Assembly (NCBI RefSeq): GCF_030070105.1
Contig: NZ_JASJOO010000003.1
Span: forward strand, 1,101,155 to 1,165,154
Origin: Bermanella sp. WJH001
GTDB taxonomy: Bacteria > Pseudomonadota > Gammaproteobacteria > Pseudomonadales > Oceanobacteraceae
Direction of reading: 5' to 3'
DNA: 64,000 nucleotides
How positions within the stretch are numbered: the first letter of the stretch is position 1; every line of letters begins with the position of its first letter. Below the pieces are notes generated by a model. That model ran no database searches and was not told the DNA's origin. It worked only from the letters and a program-made list of their open reading frames with translations. The position numbers and the translations under genes are program-made. Positions 16,449 through 26,388 of this stretch are shown here, piece after piece.

Positions 16449-18704
16449 ATGAATAACACCATTCTACAATTAACTCGCATTGTTCAGCAGGTTGCACTTG
16501 CTGAGTCACCGGCTGCACAGGTGACATTAATTGTAGATTCCATTAGTGATGTGATTCAGTGTGATGTGTGCAGTTTGTATCGTGCTAACCCAGAGCAAGA
16601 TATGGTGTTACTGGCCAGCCATGGTCTAACCAATAAAGGGCCGGTAACCATTCCTCGCGGGCGAGGCCTAGTGGGCTTGGTCGCAAAAAGTCGTCATCCG
16701 GTTAATGTAAAAGACGCCGCCTCCCATGAGCACTTTTTTTATGTGCCGCAAACCCATGAAGAAAACTTTGTAAGCTTTTGCGGTGTGCCACTTGTGTTGT
16801 TTGGCAAAGTCATTGGTGTTTTGGTTGTTCAAAGCCGTCAGCCTGAATTACTGGATAAAGAAAGCGAAGGGTTTCTGGTTGCGCTGGCATCTCAGTTAGC
16901 ACTGATTGTGTCTGATATTCCCATGGAAACTAAAATAGAAGATCAAAATGATCGCTATGTGGGTATAAAAGGTGCGCCTGGCATTGGTATTGGTGGTGTG
17001 CGTCTGTGCCTCAGCGGAGAGTTAAATGCTGTACCGGATGCCGAATGTGATGACGTTGAAGCAACAATAGAGAGCTTACACACGTTGTTAGCCAACGTTA
17101 AACAAGAGATACACAATGAACAAGTAGCGTTGGGCGCAGAAATGCCTGATTCGGTTTCGGGCATTTTTGATGCGTATCGAATGCTACTGGCAGACCAAGC
17201 TCTCATCGATAAAGTCATCAACGAAATTCGTTTAGGGCACTGGTTGCCTTATGCGCTTAAGTTGGCAATTAATCATTATTATGAAATCTTCCATGCAATG
17301 GATGACGCTTATTTCCGTGCTCGCGCGGAAGATATTATTCACCTGGGTAACAAATTATATAACTCATGGCGTGGCGCTAAGGGGATCGATGTAAATTTGA
17401 TCAGCAGCCCAGTTATTTTGGTTGGGGTGCAGGTTAGCGTCTCTGATATGGCGGCCATTCCAACAAACAAACTGGCAGGTATCGTGTGTTTTGAAGGTTC
17501 GAGCCTTTCACATACATCCGTACTGGCTAATGCCATGGGTATTCCTGCCGTGATGGGTATTGGTACAGTGAAAGGACTGACCAATGGGGATAATGCCATT
17601 ATTGATGGCAATGAAGGGCAAGTGATTCTGTACCCAAGTGATGTGGTGGAAGGGGAGTACAAAAAGCTTGTTCAAAAAGAAAAGAGTTTAAAAAAGCAAT
17701 TATCCCTACTTAAAGATTTACCCGCACAAACCACTGATGGTCACACATTAGAATTATTCACCAATACTGGTTTGCTGGCGGATATTACCCCGGGTTTAAA
17801 AAGTGGTGCAGAAGGTGTTGGTTTATATCGCACAGAAATCCCCTTCATGGTACGTGATAGTTTTCCAAGTGAAGATGAACAAGTGCAAGTATATGAACGG
17901 GTGTTGCAGGCCTATGAACACAAACCGGTTTACATGCGCACCTTAGATATTGGTGGTGACAAGCAGTTGCCCTATTTCCCAATTCATTTTGAAGAAAACC
18001 CAGCCCTTGGTTGGCGTGGTATTCGGTTTACATTAGATAATATCCAGTTATTGATGACCCAGGTGCGAGCTATGATTCGTGCGGCCAGTGGGCAAGATAA
18101 TTTGCATATTTTATTGCCCATGGTGATCTCAACCTCGGAGGTCACTACATTCTTAGAACTGTTAGATGATGCTCTGGCTCAGCTGAAAGATGAAGGTGTG
18201 GCGGTGAGTCGCCCTAAAGTTGGGGTGATGATAGAAGTGCCAGCGGCTATTTCACAAATTCCACTATGGGCTAAATACATTGATTTTGTATCCATCGGAT
18301 CTAACGATTTAAGCCAGTATTTATTAGCACTGGATCGTAATAACTCACAAGTGGCAGATCGTTATGATCATGTGCATCCGGCTGTTTTACATGAAGTAAA
18401 ACGCATTGTGGATTTAGCGCGTGTGCACAAATTATCATTAAGCCTGTGCGGAGAAATGGCTGCGGATCCGGTTGCGCTGGTTTTATTAATGGGCATGGGA
18501 ATAAAACGCTTATCAATGAGTGCGGCAAAACTGCCAAAAATTAAATACTTAATTCGCTGTATGTCATTGATGCAAAGCCAACAAGTATTAAACCAAGCGC
18601 TAACCCTAGAAAGCAATGAAGCAATACGTGCATTGGTTAATGAACATTTAGAACAAATTGGTTTTCATGAATTCATGCGAAATCAACAAGCAGTGGAGTC
18701 CTAG
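16449..18704 (+). CDS. ptsP: PtsP, enzyme I of the nitrogen-related phosphotransferase system
   Basis: Phosphoenolpyruvate-protein phosphotransferase EI-Ntr, which takes phosphate from PEP to the HPr-like NPr. An N-terminal GAF domain (about 17-160) is followed by the PEP-utilising N-terminal domain, the phosphohistidine domain with active His355 (SSLSHTSVLANAMGIP) and the C-terminal TIM-barrel with IGSNDLSQYLLALDRNN and LCGEMA motifs. The ATG at 16449 is chosen; upstream in-frame TTG would add 15 residues outside the family pattern. The length of 751 residues is typical. In many relatives rppH precedes ptsP, but here an M42-like peptidase does. The stop is six bases before an MgtC-like gene. 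EI-Ntr responds to glutamine and 2-oxoglutarate through GAF in other species. Confidence 0.96.
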   Translation: MNNTILQLTRIVQQVALAESPAAQVTLIVDSISDVIQCDVCSLYRANPEQDMVLLASHGLTNKGPVTIPRGRGLVGLVAKSRHPVNVKDAASHEHFFYVPQTHEENFVSFCGVPLVLFGKVIGVLVVQSRQPELLDKESEGFLVALASQLALIVSDIPMETKIEDQNDRYVGIKGAPGIGIGGVRLCLSGELNAVPDAECDDVEATIESLHTLLANVKQEIHNEQVALGAEMPDSVSGIFDAYRMLLADQALIDKVINEIRLGHWLPYALKLAINHYYEIFHAMDDAYFRARAEDIIHLGNKLYNSWRGAKGIDVNLISSPVILVGVQVSVSDMAAIPTNKLAGIVCFEGSSLSHTSVLANAMGIPAVMGIGTVKGLTNGDNAIIDGNEGQVILYPSDVVEGEYKKLVQKEKSLKKQLSLLKDLPAQTTDGHTLELFTNTGLLADITPGLKSGAEGVGLYRTEIPFMVRDSFPSEDEQVQVYERVLQAYEHKPVYMRTLDIGGDKQLPYFPIHFEENPALGWRGIRFTLDNIQLLMTQVRAMIRAASGQDNLHILLPMVISTSEVTTFLELLDDALAQLKDEGVAVSRPKVGVMIEVPAAISQIPLWAKYIDFVSIGSNDLSQYLLALDRNNSQVADRYDHVHPAVLHEVKRIVDLARVHKLSLSLCGEMAADPVALVLLMGMGIKRLSMSAAKLPKIKYLIRCMSLMQSQQVLNQALTLESNEAIRALVNEHLEQIGFHEFMRNQQAVES

Positions 18705-18710
18705 TGTTAG

Positions 18711-19193
18711 ATGGCAATCAGTGAATATTTTTCAATCGAACCTTATAGCTGGCCTGCAATTGGAACCGCTATTTTTTGTGCCAGCATTATTGGTTTAGAA
18801 AGACAACTTCGCGGTAAGCCTGTGGGGATTCGCACCTCTGCATTAATCATACTGGGTACGTATTTGTTTTTATCCACGGCTTTTTTATTAGAGGGCTCGG
18901 TGGTGGATCCATCTCGCGTAGTGGGGCAGGTCATAACGGGTATTGGCTTTTTAGGTGCAGGCGTGATGTTGGCAAAAGATGGTGCGGTGGTGGGCGTAAC
19001 ATCAGCCGCCACCATTTGGGTGCTTGCCGCAATTGGTGTCATGATTTCAACTGGGCATTTATCTGAAGCCGTCAAATTGTCTTTTGTGGTAGTGGCTATA
19101 TTGTGGGGCGTTGACTGGTTAGAGGAAAACACTCGCGCATTTAGCCGTGGCGTACACAGCAAAGTTCAAAATTACAAAGCTAAACGTAAATAA
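18711..19193 (+). CDS. MgtC/SapB family inner-membrane protein
   Basis: A 160-residue membrane protein with four hydrophobic segments and the family motifs IGLERQLRGKPVGIRTSALI and VITGIGFLGAGVML, followed by the SAATIWVLAAIGV helix. It corresponds to the short form that lacks the C-terminal ACT-like domain of Salmonella MgtC. It starts six bases after ptsP and is probably co-transcribed. MgtC proteins influence membrane ATPase and magnesium-limited growth, but short environmental forms are mostly uncharacterised, so the precise role is open. Confidence 0.9.
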   Translation: MAISEYFSIEPYSWPAIGTAIFCASIIGLERQLRGKPVGIRTSALIILGTYLFLSTAFLLEGSVVDPSRVVGQVITGIGFLGAGVMLAKDGAVVGVTSAATIWVLAAIGVMISTGHLSEAVKLSFVVVAILWGVDWLEENTRAFSRGVHSKVQNYKAKRK

Positions 19194-19279
19194 TTTCTTT
19201 CTGCTTTTTGCATAACAATACGCAACGAACAGTATTGCTTTAATGCATTGCTTCGTAAAAAAATAATAGTGATATCAAT

Positions 19280-20932
19280 ATGAATAAAACTCTTAAGGGT
19301 GCTGTAATCAGCACCTTGGTGTTTAGTCTTTTAGCATGTGAAAATGATCAAACTCAGCATGCTGTTAACAAACCCTCCTTAGAACATACCCATCAATCCT
19401 CAGCAAATATATGGTTTGTGAATGGGCAAGAAACCATTCAGCAGGCCATTAAACAGCATCAACGTATTAATAATAATAAAGGCAGTGCCAAAAATATTAT
19501 TTTGTTTGTGGGTGATGGTATGGGCATTTCCACAGTAACCGCTGCCCGTATTTTGCAGGGCCAGCGCAATGGTCAAACAGGTGAAGAGAATCAACTGAGT
19601 TTTGGCCGCTTTCCATTTACTGGGCTTGCGAAAACGTACAATGTCGATGCACAAACACCAGATTCTGCGGGCACCATGACGGCATTAGTGACGGGTGTGA
19701 AAACCGATGCCGGTGTCATTGGTGTCGCGCAGGGGGTTGTCTATGATGACTGCCACTCGGTTGTTGGCAATGAACTCACCACAGCATTAGAGCTAGCCGA
19801 GTTAGCAGGTATGAGTACGGGCATCGTCACCACCGCTCGAATCACCCATGCAACTCCTGCTGCCACCTATGCAAAAAGTGCGAATCGAGACTGGGAAGAT
19901 ATTTCCGACATGCCTAAAGCGGCCATCGAAGCGGGCTGTAAAGACATTGCTCAACAACTGGTTTACTTTGAGGATAACTTAGAATCCCGTTTTAAAGGGG
20001 TTGATGTAAATGGCCTAGACGTTGTCATGGGCGGTGGGCGTCGACACTTTTTAGCAAAAGATAAAACACAAAATTCCCCTGATGCAATAAGTGGCGTTGA
20101 AGGTGACCGCACCGACGGTCGCAATTTAATAAGTGAATGGCAGCAAAAATATCCGCAAGGTGTGTATGTGATGGATCAAGCGGGTTTTAACAGCATAGAC
20201 ACCCGTCAAACATCAAAGGTGTTTGCTTTGTTTAATGAAAGTCATATGCGTTATGAGGCGGATCGTAAAAACGATAAAGCGGGAGAGCCTTCCTTAAGTG
20301 AAATGACTCAAAGCGCCATTGAGTTACTGGCGAACAATGATAATGGTTTTTTTCTCATGGTCGAAGCTGGGCGCATTGATCACGGGCATCATGCAGGGAA
20401 TGCATACAATGCATTGACCGATGCCATTGAGTTATCTGATGCCGTAGAAATAGCGGTAAATGCAACCGATGATAAAGAGACATTAATTATCGTCACCGCG
20501 GATCACAGTCATGTGTTTACCATGGCGGGTTACCCAAAAAGAGGGAATCCCATATTGGGCAAAGTGATCAATGTTGGTGAATCAGAATACGCTTTGGCCC
20601 ATGACAACTTGCCCTATACCACCTTGGGGTACATGAACGGCTTAGGCCATAGACACAACCAAGATGAAACCGATAGTGATGGTGTGTATTGGGACAAAAA
20701 AGGCGCCATGACAGGGCGATATGACTTATCGGCTGTGGATACTCAGGCATCAGGATTTCATCAAGAGGCACTGGTGCCGTTAGAGTCAGAAACCCATGGC
20801 GGTGAAGATGTGGGTATTTATGCTCAAGGGCCTGGTGGGCACTTAGTGACAGGTGTGCATGAACAGAATGTGATATTTCATATTATGAACCACGCAGGCG
20901 CACTGTCTGACAGGGCCATTCAGGCTCATTAA
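19280..20932 (+). CDS. Alkaline phosphatase lipoprotein (PhoA family)
   Basis: A 550-residue secreted phosphatase. A signal peptide ends in lipobox LLAC (Cys20), so the enzyme is predicted to be lipid-anchored. PhoA-type motifs: FVGDGMGISTVTAAR (metal Asp), TPDSAGTMTALVTGVKT with the nucleophilic Ser, THATPAATYA, MVEAGRIDHGHHAGN and VTADHSHVFT metal ligands, and the C-terminal SETHGGEDVGIYAQGPG. All zinc and magnesium ligand stretches appear intact. It would release phosphate from phosphomonoesters in the periplasm or at the surface. No Pho box was recognised upstream by eye. It is separated from mgtC by 86 bases and followed by a strong terminator. Confidence 0.93.
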   Translation: MNKTLKGAVISTLVFSLLACENDQTQHAVNKPSLEHTHQSSANIWFVNGQETIQQAIKQHQRINNNKGSAKNIILFVGDGMGISTVTAARILQGQRNGQTGEENQLSFGRFPFTGLAKTYNVDAQTPDSAGTMTALVTGVKTDAGVIGVAQGVVYDDCHSVVGNELTTALELAELAGMSTGIVTTARITHATPAATYAKSANRDWEDISDMPKAAIEAGCKDIAQQLVYFEDNLESRFKGVDVNGLDVVMGGGRRHFLAKDKTQNSPDAISGVEGDRTDGRNLISEWQQKYPQGVYVMDQAGFNSIDTRQTSKVFALFNESHMRYEADRKNDKAGEPSLSEMTQSAIELLANNDNGFFLMVEAGRIDHGHHAGNAYNALTDAIELSDAVEIAVNATDDKETLIIVTADHSHVFTMAGYPKRGNPILGKVINVGESEYALAHDNLPYTTLGYMNGLGHRHNQDETDSDGVYWDKKGAMTGRYDLSAVDTQASGFHQEALVPLESETHGGEDVGIYAQGPGGHLVTGVHEQNVIFHIMNHAGALSDRAIQAH

Positions 20933-20965
20933 AACAATGAAACGCCATAGAAATATGGCAACTAT

Positions 20966-20991
20966 AAAAAAAGCCCTTACGGGCTTTTTTT
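20966..20991. terminator. Bidirectional terminator between phosphatase and ectR2
   Basis: GCCC-TTAC-GGGC core flanked by seven A and seven T residues; the A/T flanks extend the stem to ten pairs. It ends three bases before the stop codon of the convergent MarR gene and can serve both directions. Confidence 0.88.
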
Positions 20992-20993
20992 AT

Positions 20994-21503
20994 TTACTTA
21001 TCGTAGGCATCTACTTTTTCTGAGGGGTTGCTTTGGCGATCAAGGGTGCCGATGTCCAGAACAGGAGAGGCATCAATATGCTGTGCATCCATCATTTGAG
21101 CCACGCGCTGTAATGATGAAATGATCATGGTTTGCTCCCATTCCTGTAGATCCCCAAATTGACGGGTAAAGTGATCTTGCAAAGGCATTGGGGCATCTTT
21201 TAATACCTCAATACCGGCGTCTGTTAAATAAGTATGTACTTTTCGCTTATCGGTTGTTGAGCGCTCACGGTAGACCAGATTACGTTTTTCAAGGCGGTCT
21301 AATATGGTGGTCACTGTCGCCTGGCTTAAGCTAATGTCATTGGCCAGCTCGCCAATGGTGACATGGCCCTTATCACGAACAGCTTGCAGCAATAAAATTT
21401 GCGGAGCGGTCAAACCGGTGGTTTTTGCAAGGTGCTTAGAGTGTAAATCAGTTGCGCGAATCACTCGGCGTAAGGCAACCAAAACTTCATCTATCTGGCT
21501 CAA
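20994..21503 (-). CDS. EctR-type MarR family regulator, second copy
   Basis: A 169-residue MarR-type winged-helix regulator, closely similar over nearly its whole length to the regulator encoded just upstream (21586-22242): both share the run VLVALRRVIRATDLHSKHLA, then TGLTAPQ, and the recognition region SLSQATVTTILDRLEKR. It starts with TTG; an in-frame TAG five codons earlier rules out a longer N-terminus, and AGGA lies seven bases upstream. The 82-base gap to the upstream paralogue has no obvious terminator, so both may share a transcript. As a duplicate of the probable ectoine repressor it may form heterodimers or sense another signal; that is inference. Confidence 0.88.
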   Translation of the reverse strand: MSQIDEVLVALRRVIRATDLHSKHLAKTTGLTAPQILLLQAVRDKGHVTIGELANDISLSQATVTTILDRLEKRNLVYRERSTTDKRKVHTYLTDAGIEVLKDAPMPLQDHFTRQFGDLQEWEQTMIISSLQRVAQMMDAQHIDASPVLDIGTLDRQSNPSEKVDAYDK

Positions 21504-21585
21504 AGGATTGTCCTATCTGGGCGCAAAGCGATCATTATATAGAGGCCATGTCATTTCGCCAGCGCTAGCCTTACCTTTAAGGGAT

Positions 21586-22242
21586 CTAAGCAGTAATAGC
21601 CGTATGCTCTTGAATGTATGATTCATGACCTGATTCATGGGAGTGGCGGTCCAATTTGCCAAGGTCAAGCACAGGGGCTGCATCAATTTCATGGGCATCC
21701 ATCATCTGGGCAACTCGCTGCAAAGAGGATATCAACATAGTTTGTTCCCATAGTTGTAAGTGACCAAATTGACGAGTCAGCTGATCTTGTAGAGGGATTG
21801 GTGCATCCAGCAGCATTTCATCTGCATACTTAGTTAAGTGTGCATGAACTTTACGCTTGTCTGTAAGTGAGCGCTCACGATAGACCAATTCTCGCTTTTC
21901 AAGGCGGTCGAGGATCGTGGTCACGGTCGCTTGAGATAAGCTCACTTCAGTTGCAATTTCGCCAATGGTGACCTGACCCATATTGCGTATGCTTTGCAAG
22001 ATGAGCATTTGTGGTGCCGTGAGTCCTGTTGTTTTTGCTAGATGCTTAGAATGCAAATCGGTTGCTCGAATCACGCGCCGAAGTGCCACTAAAACCTCTT
22101 CGATACGATGATCAAGTTGTTTTGCTTGAGAGTCACTTGCCGAGTCGGTGCTCATGGGTACTTGTGTGTCGCTTGTTTCATTCATAGGCATCTTTGTTGT
22201 TGAGGTAATGGGTTGGTTAACAGGGTAAACCGTGTGCAACAA
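21586..22242 (-). CDS. ectR: EctR-type MarR repressor of the ectoine operon
   Basis: MarR-family regulator of 218 residues, divergent from ectA, matching the EctR repressors that sit next to ectABC-ask in Methylomicrobium and related halotolerant bacteria. A winged-helix domain at about 65-165 contains SLSQATVTTILDRLEKRELVYRE, preceded by an N-terminal tail of about 45 polar residues. The TTG start at 22242 is supported by GGGAGG at 22250-22255, seven bases upstream; ATGs at 22191 and 22185 lack such a site. Dimeric EctR represses ectABC-ask at low osmolarity; a near-identical version of the known operator lies in the intergenic region. It probably also controls itself. Confidence 0.9.
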   Translation of the reverse strand: MLHTVYPVNQPITSTTKMPMNETSDTQVPMSTDSASDSQAKQLDHRIEEVLVALRRVIRATDLHSKHLAKTTGLTAPQMLILQSIRNMGQVTIGEIATEVSLSQATVTTILDRLEKRELVYRERSLTDKRKVHAHLTKYADEMLLDAPIPLQDQLTRQFGHLQLWEQTMLISSLQRVAQMMDAHEIDAAPVLDLGKLDRHSHESGHESYIQEHTAITA

Positions 22243-22349
22243 TCCTTAGCCTCCCTTATAAGAGTCTGCGTTGATACTAGTTAGTGTGCATCAATAATGG
22301 TTAGTCATGGAATAATTTCGCCATATTTCCCATATCAATTAATTATTAA

Positions 22350-22367
22350 TATTTAGTGTACTATATT
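22350..22367. promoter_or_regulatory. EctR operator, strong match
   Basis: TATTTAGT-GT-ACTATATT: two eight-base half-sites with a GT spacer. It differs at only the last base from the pseudopalindrome I recall for EctR of Methylomicrobium alcaliphilum (TATTTAGT-GT-ACTATATA). A further half-site, TATAGTACTAA, adjoins at 22368-22378 and pairs with it, extending the symmetric region to about 29 bases. Confidence 0.8.
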
Positions 22368-22431
22368 TATAGTACTAAAGAAAATACCGATAAAAACCCC
22401 AGTTAATACCATTAATTTGTAATATTTTGTG

Positions 22432-22449
22432 TATTTATTGCACTAAATG
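22432..22449. promoter_or_regulatory. Second, weaker EctR-like operator
   Basis: Read on the minus strand: CATTTAGT-GC-AATAAATA, matching the EctR site at 14 of 18 positions. It lies about 84 bases upstream of the ectA start codon and 82 bases from the strong site, so two dimers could act together or one could block the ectA promoter. Confidence 0.45.
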
Positions 22450-22532
22450 GCTTTATTTTTGTGTTTGGGGTTTAAAAATTCTTTAGAGTAGTAAATAATA
22501 GAGTTCTTAAGGTAATACAGGAACAAAATTTC

Positions 22533-23036
22533 ATGTCACTAGCGATCGAATTACAGGTCCCGACAGCTCAAGATGGTATGTCGGTTTATGAGTTGGTAAA
22601 AAACTGCCCGCCTCTGGATACCAATTCAGCTTATTGTAATCTCTTGCAGTGCTCTCACTTTGCGGACACTTCTGTTGCAGCCGTTATGTACGGGGATGAT
22701 GGTGAAGGTAAGTTAGTGGGGTTTATTTCTGGGTATATATTGCCAGGTAAGCCAGATACCTTATTTGTTTGGCAGGTAGCCGTCTCTGACCAAGCTCGTG
22801 GTCAAGGATTGGCCTCGCGTATGATTCAACATATTTTACAGCGCAAGAATTGTGCGCAAGTAAAATTTATCGAAACCACCATTACCGAATCTAATGGTGC
22901 GTCATGGGCGCTGTTTGAAAGTGCCGCTCAAAAACTCAATGCACCATTGACTCGCTCAGTGATGTTTGAAAAGCAAATGCACTTTAATGGCGAGCACGAC
23001 AGCGAAATGCTGGTGCGTATTGGTCCATTTGGTTAA
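22533..23036 (+). CDS. ectA: L-2,4-diaminobutyrate N-gamma-acetyltransferase
   Basis: Second step of ectoine synthesis: acetyl-CoA-dependent acetylation of L-2,4-diaminobutyrate. The 167-residue GNAT fold shows the acetyl-CoA loop QARGQGLASRM and the EctA-typical stretches VYELVKNCPPLDTNSAYCNLLQ (read in two parts) and FIETTITESNGASWALFE. Length is normal for EctA. AGGAAC lies about 11 bases upstream of the ATG. It is the first gene of ectABC-ask, behind a 290-base leader containing two EctR-like operators. ectD (ectoine hydroxylase) is absent from the window, so the product here is ectoine. Confidence 0.96.
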   Translation: MSLAIELQVPTAQDGMSVYELVKNCPPLDTNSAYCNLLQCSHFADTSVAAVMYGDDGEGKLVGFISGYILPGKPDTLFVWQVAVSDQARGQGLASRMIQHILQRKNCAQVKFIETTITESNGASWALFESAAQKLNAPLTRSVMFEKQMHFNGEHDSEMLVRIGPFG

Positions 23037-23086
23037 TCCCAGTTTACGAAATCTTTTATTTAACTACTTAATATTTCTATCAGTAG

Positions 23087-24403
<1,317 letters not shown>

Positions 24404-24426
24404 TCATAACAGCGCGTTGAATCACC

Positions 24427-24455
24427 AAAGCATGGGCTAAGGCCTGTGCTTTTTT
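24427..24455 (+). terminator. Terminator-like hairpin inside the ect operon (ectB-ectC)
   Basis: Eleven-pair stem 24427-24437 with 24442-24452 (AAAGCATGGGC/GCCTGTGCTTT, two G-T pairs), TAAG loop, followed by more T. It has the form of an intrinsic terminator lying between two genes that must act together, so it is probably an attenuator that lowers ectC-ask expression or stabilises the upstream mRNA. Confidence 0.65.
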
Positions 24456-24483
24456 ATAATATCGAATTTAAATTGGTTTTATT

Positions 24484-24888
24484 ATGATTGTAAGAACACT
24501 ACAAGAAGCAGAACAAACAAATCGTAAAGTGGTTGATCCAAATAATAATTGGGATAGTACTCGTCTGTTATTAAAAGATGACAACATGGGTTTCTCGTTT
24601 CATATCACCACCATTTATGCGGGTGCTGATTTTCAGATGCATTATCAAAATCACCTAGAATCTGTATTTTGCATGTCCGGTGAAGGTGAGGTTGAAACGT
24701 TAGCCGATGGTAAGGTTTATCCAATTAAAGCGGGCACCATTTATATTCTGGATAAAAATGATAAACACATATTACGTGCCACTAAAGAAATGAAAATGGC
24801 CTGTGTATTTAATCCGCCTGTGATTGGTAACGAAGTGCACAACAAGGATGGTGCCTATGAGTTACAGGCTGATGTGATTACCGACTGA
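24484..24888 (+). CDS. ectC: Ectoine synthase
   Basis: Last step of ectoine synthesis: cyclisation of N-gamma-acetyl-diaminobutyrate with loss of water. A 134-residue cupin-fold, iron-dependent enzyme. Family stretches: [16 protein letters not shown] at the N-terminus, then [20 protein letters not shown] and [19 protein letters not shown], with the metal-binding Glu and His in HLES/YCISG-like and the late KHILRA His. The length is normal. It starts 80 bases after ectB, beyond a terminator-like hairpin; a TATAAT sequence at 24455-24460 has no convincing -35 partner. Confidence 0.97.
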   Translation: MIVRTLQEAEQTNRKVVDPNNNWDSTRLLLKDDNMGFSFHITTIYAGADFQMHYQNHLESVFCMSGEGEVETLADGKVYPIKAGTIYILDKNDKHILRATKEMKMACVFNPPVIGNEVHNKDGAYELQADVITD

Positions 24889-24942
24889 TATTGTTCGTTC
24901 TTTTTAGTTAGTAATACATTTTCAGAATAAAGCGGAATAGTT

Positions 24943-26388
24943 ATGTCATTAGCAAATCATAGTGTAGAAAAAATTGGCGGTACATCAATGAGTGATTATG
25001 TCTCAGTTAGAGACAATATCATTCTTCAGCCGGCGCAAAAGGGTAACCTTTATCAACGGGTTTTTGTGGTCAGTGCTTACGGTGGTATAACGGATAAGTT
25101 ACTTGAGCATAAAAAAAATGGGCAGCCAGGTGTGTATGCTTTATTTGCTAATGCGGTTAATGATGAAAGTTGGCTGAGCGCATTATTACAGCTTAAACAA
25201 GATTTGATGGCGATTAATGCATCCTTGTTCAGTGATTTATTATTAATAAAAGCAAATGCGTTCATCGATGAACGCATTGAAAATGCACAAAAAGTATTAA
25301 CCAATTTACAACTTTTGTGCAGCCATGGTCATTTTTCTATTGAAGATCATTTAGCGCGTGTTCGAGAAATGTTAGCAAGTATCGGTGAAGCTCACAGTGC
25401 TTGGAATATGGCTCAGCTGCTTCAACGCGATGGGGTGAATGGTGTATTTGTTGACCTGACCGCTTGGCAGGGTGGGGATGATATCAGTCTTGATGAGCGC
25501 ATCTTACGGGCATTTGAATCCCTTGATCTGTCTTGTGAGCTACCCATAGTTACCGGTTACGCGTATAGCCCTGATGGTTTAATGAGTACCTTTGATCGCG
25601 GTTATTCAGAAATGACGTTTAGTCGTATCGCAGTATTGAGTGAAGCTAAAGAAGCGGTGATTCATAAAGAATTTCACTTAAGCAGTGCTGATCCAAGATT
25701 AGTGGGTGTGGATAATGCGGTTCCCATTGGGCGTACTAATTATGATGTGGCCGACCAGCTTGCAAACTTAGGAATGGAAGCGATTCATCCTAAAGCGGCA
25801 AAAGGTCTGCGCCAGAAAAACATAGCGTTGCGTATTAAAAATACATTTGAACCTGAACATAAAGGCACCTTGATCACAGGTGACTATGTAAGTGATGAGC
25901 CATGTGTTGAGATTATTGCAGGCTGTCGAGGGGTTTATGGTATTGAAGTGTTCGATCAAGATTTTGTGGGGGATATTGCCCGCATTGATCAAGATATACT
26001 TAAAATAATTCACCGCTTCAAAGCCAACATTATTTCAAAAGATATTAACGCCAATACCATCACTCATTATTTATCGACTAACCTTAAGACAGTTAAGCGT
26101 ATTCGAGCGGCCCTAGAAAAGCACTTTGATGAAGCTGAAATTAAACAGCAAAAGGTGGCCATTGTTTCTGCCATTGGCAGTGACATGCAAGTACCGGGTA
26201 TTTTGGCCCGCACAGTGAAAGCCCTTGCGGATCAAAACATCAGTGTATTGGCCATGCACCAATCCATGCGCCAAGTGGATATGCAATTTTTAGTGAATGA
26301 AAATGATTATGAACAAGCAATTAAAAGTTTGCATGGCTGCCTTGTTGAAGTACATGACCATGGAGACGCTATATGTCTAGCATCCTGA
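24943..26388 (+). CDS. ask: Ectoine-specific aspartate kinase
   Basis: Aspartokinase of the Ask_Ect class, supplying aspartyl phosphate for aspartate semialdehyde and so for ectoine. The 481-residue protein starts with the kinase segment VEKIGGTSMSD, then FVVSAYGG, and has GRTNYDVADQLAN and HPKAAKGL in the kinase core, with two ACT domains at the C-terminus (about 335-480). Such dedicated copies are known to be less feedback-inhibited than housekeeping enzymes, letting flux reach ectoine. It lies 54 bases after ectC and overlaps the following TPR gene by 16 bases. Confidence 0.93.
   Translation: MSLANHSVEKIGGTSMSDYVSVRDNIILQPAQKGNLYQRVFVVSAYGGITDKLLEHKKNGQPGVYALFANAVNDESWLSALLQLKQDLMAINASLFSDLLLIKANAFIDERIENAQKVLTNLQLLCSHGHFSIEDHLARVREMLASIGEAHSAWNMAQLLQRDGVNGVFVDLTAWQGGDDISLDERILRAFESLDLSCELPIVTGYAYSPDGLMSTFDRGYSEMTFSRIAVLSEAKEAVIHKEFHLSSADPRLVGVDNAVPIGRTNYDVADQLANLGMEAIHPKAAKGLRQKNIALRIKNTFEPEHKGTLITGDYVSDEPCVEIIAGCRGVYGIEVFDQDFVGDIARIDQDILKIIHRFKANIISKDINANTITHYLSTNLKTVKRIRAALEKHFDEAEIKQQKVAIVSAIGSDMQVPGILARTVKALADQNISVLAMHQSMRQVDMQFLVNENDYEQAIKSLHGCLVEVHDHGDAICLAS

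Noticed and set aside
18743-19162. Open frame of 139 codons antisense to the MgtC-like gene
   Set aside because: The plus-strand frame has clear MgtC motifs; the antisense frame has none.
24455-24460. TATAAT sequence as an internal promoter for ectC
   Set aside because: There is no acceptable -35 element at 16-18 bases; it overlaps the terminator T run and is likely a chance AT-rich word.
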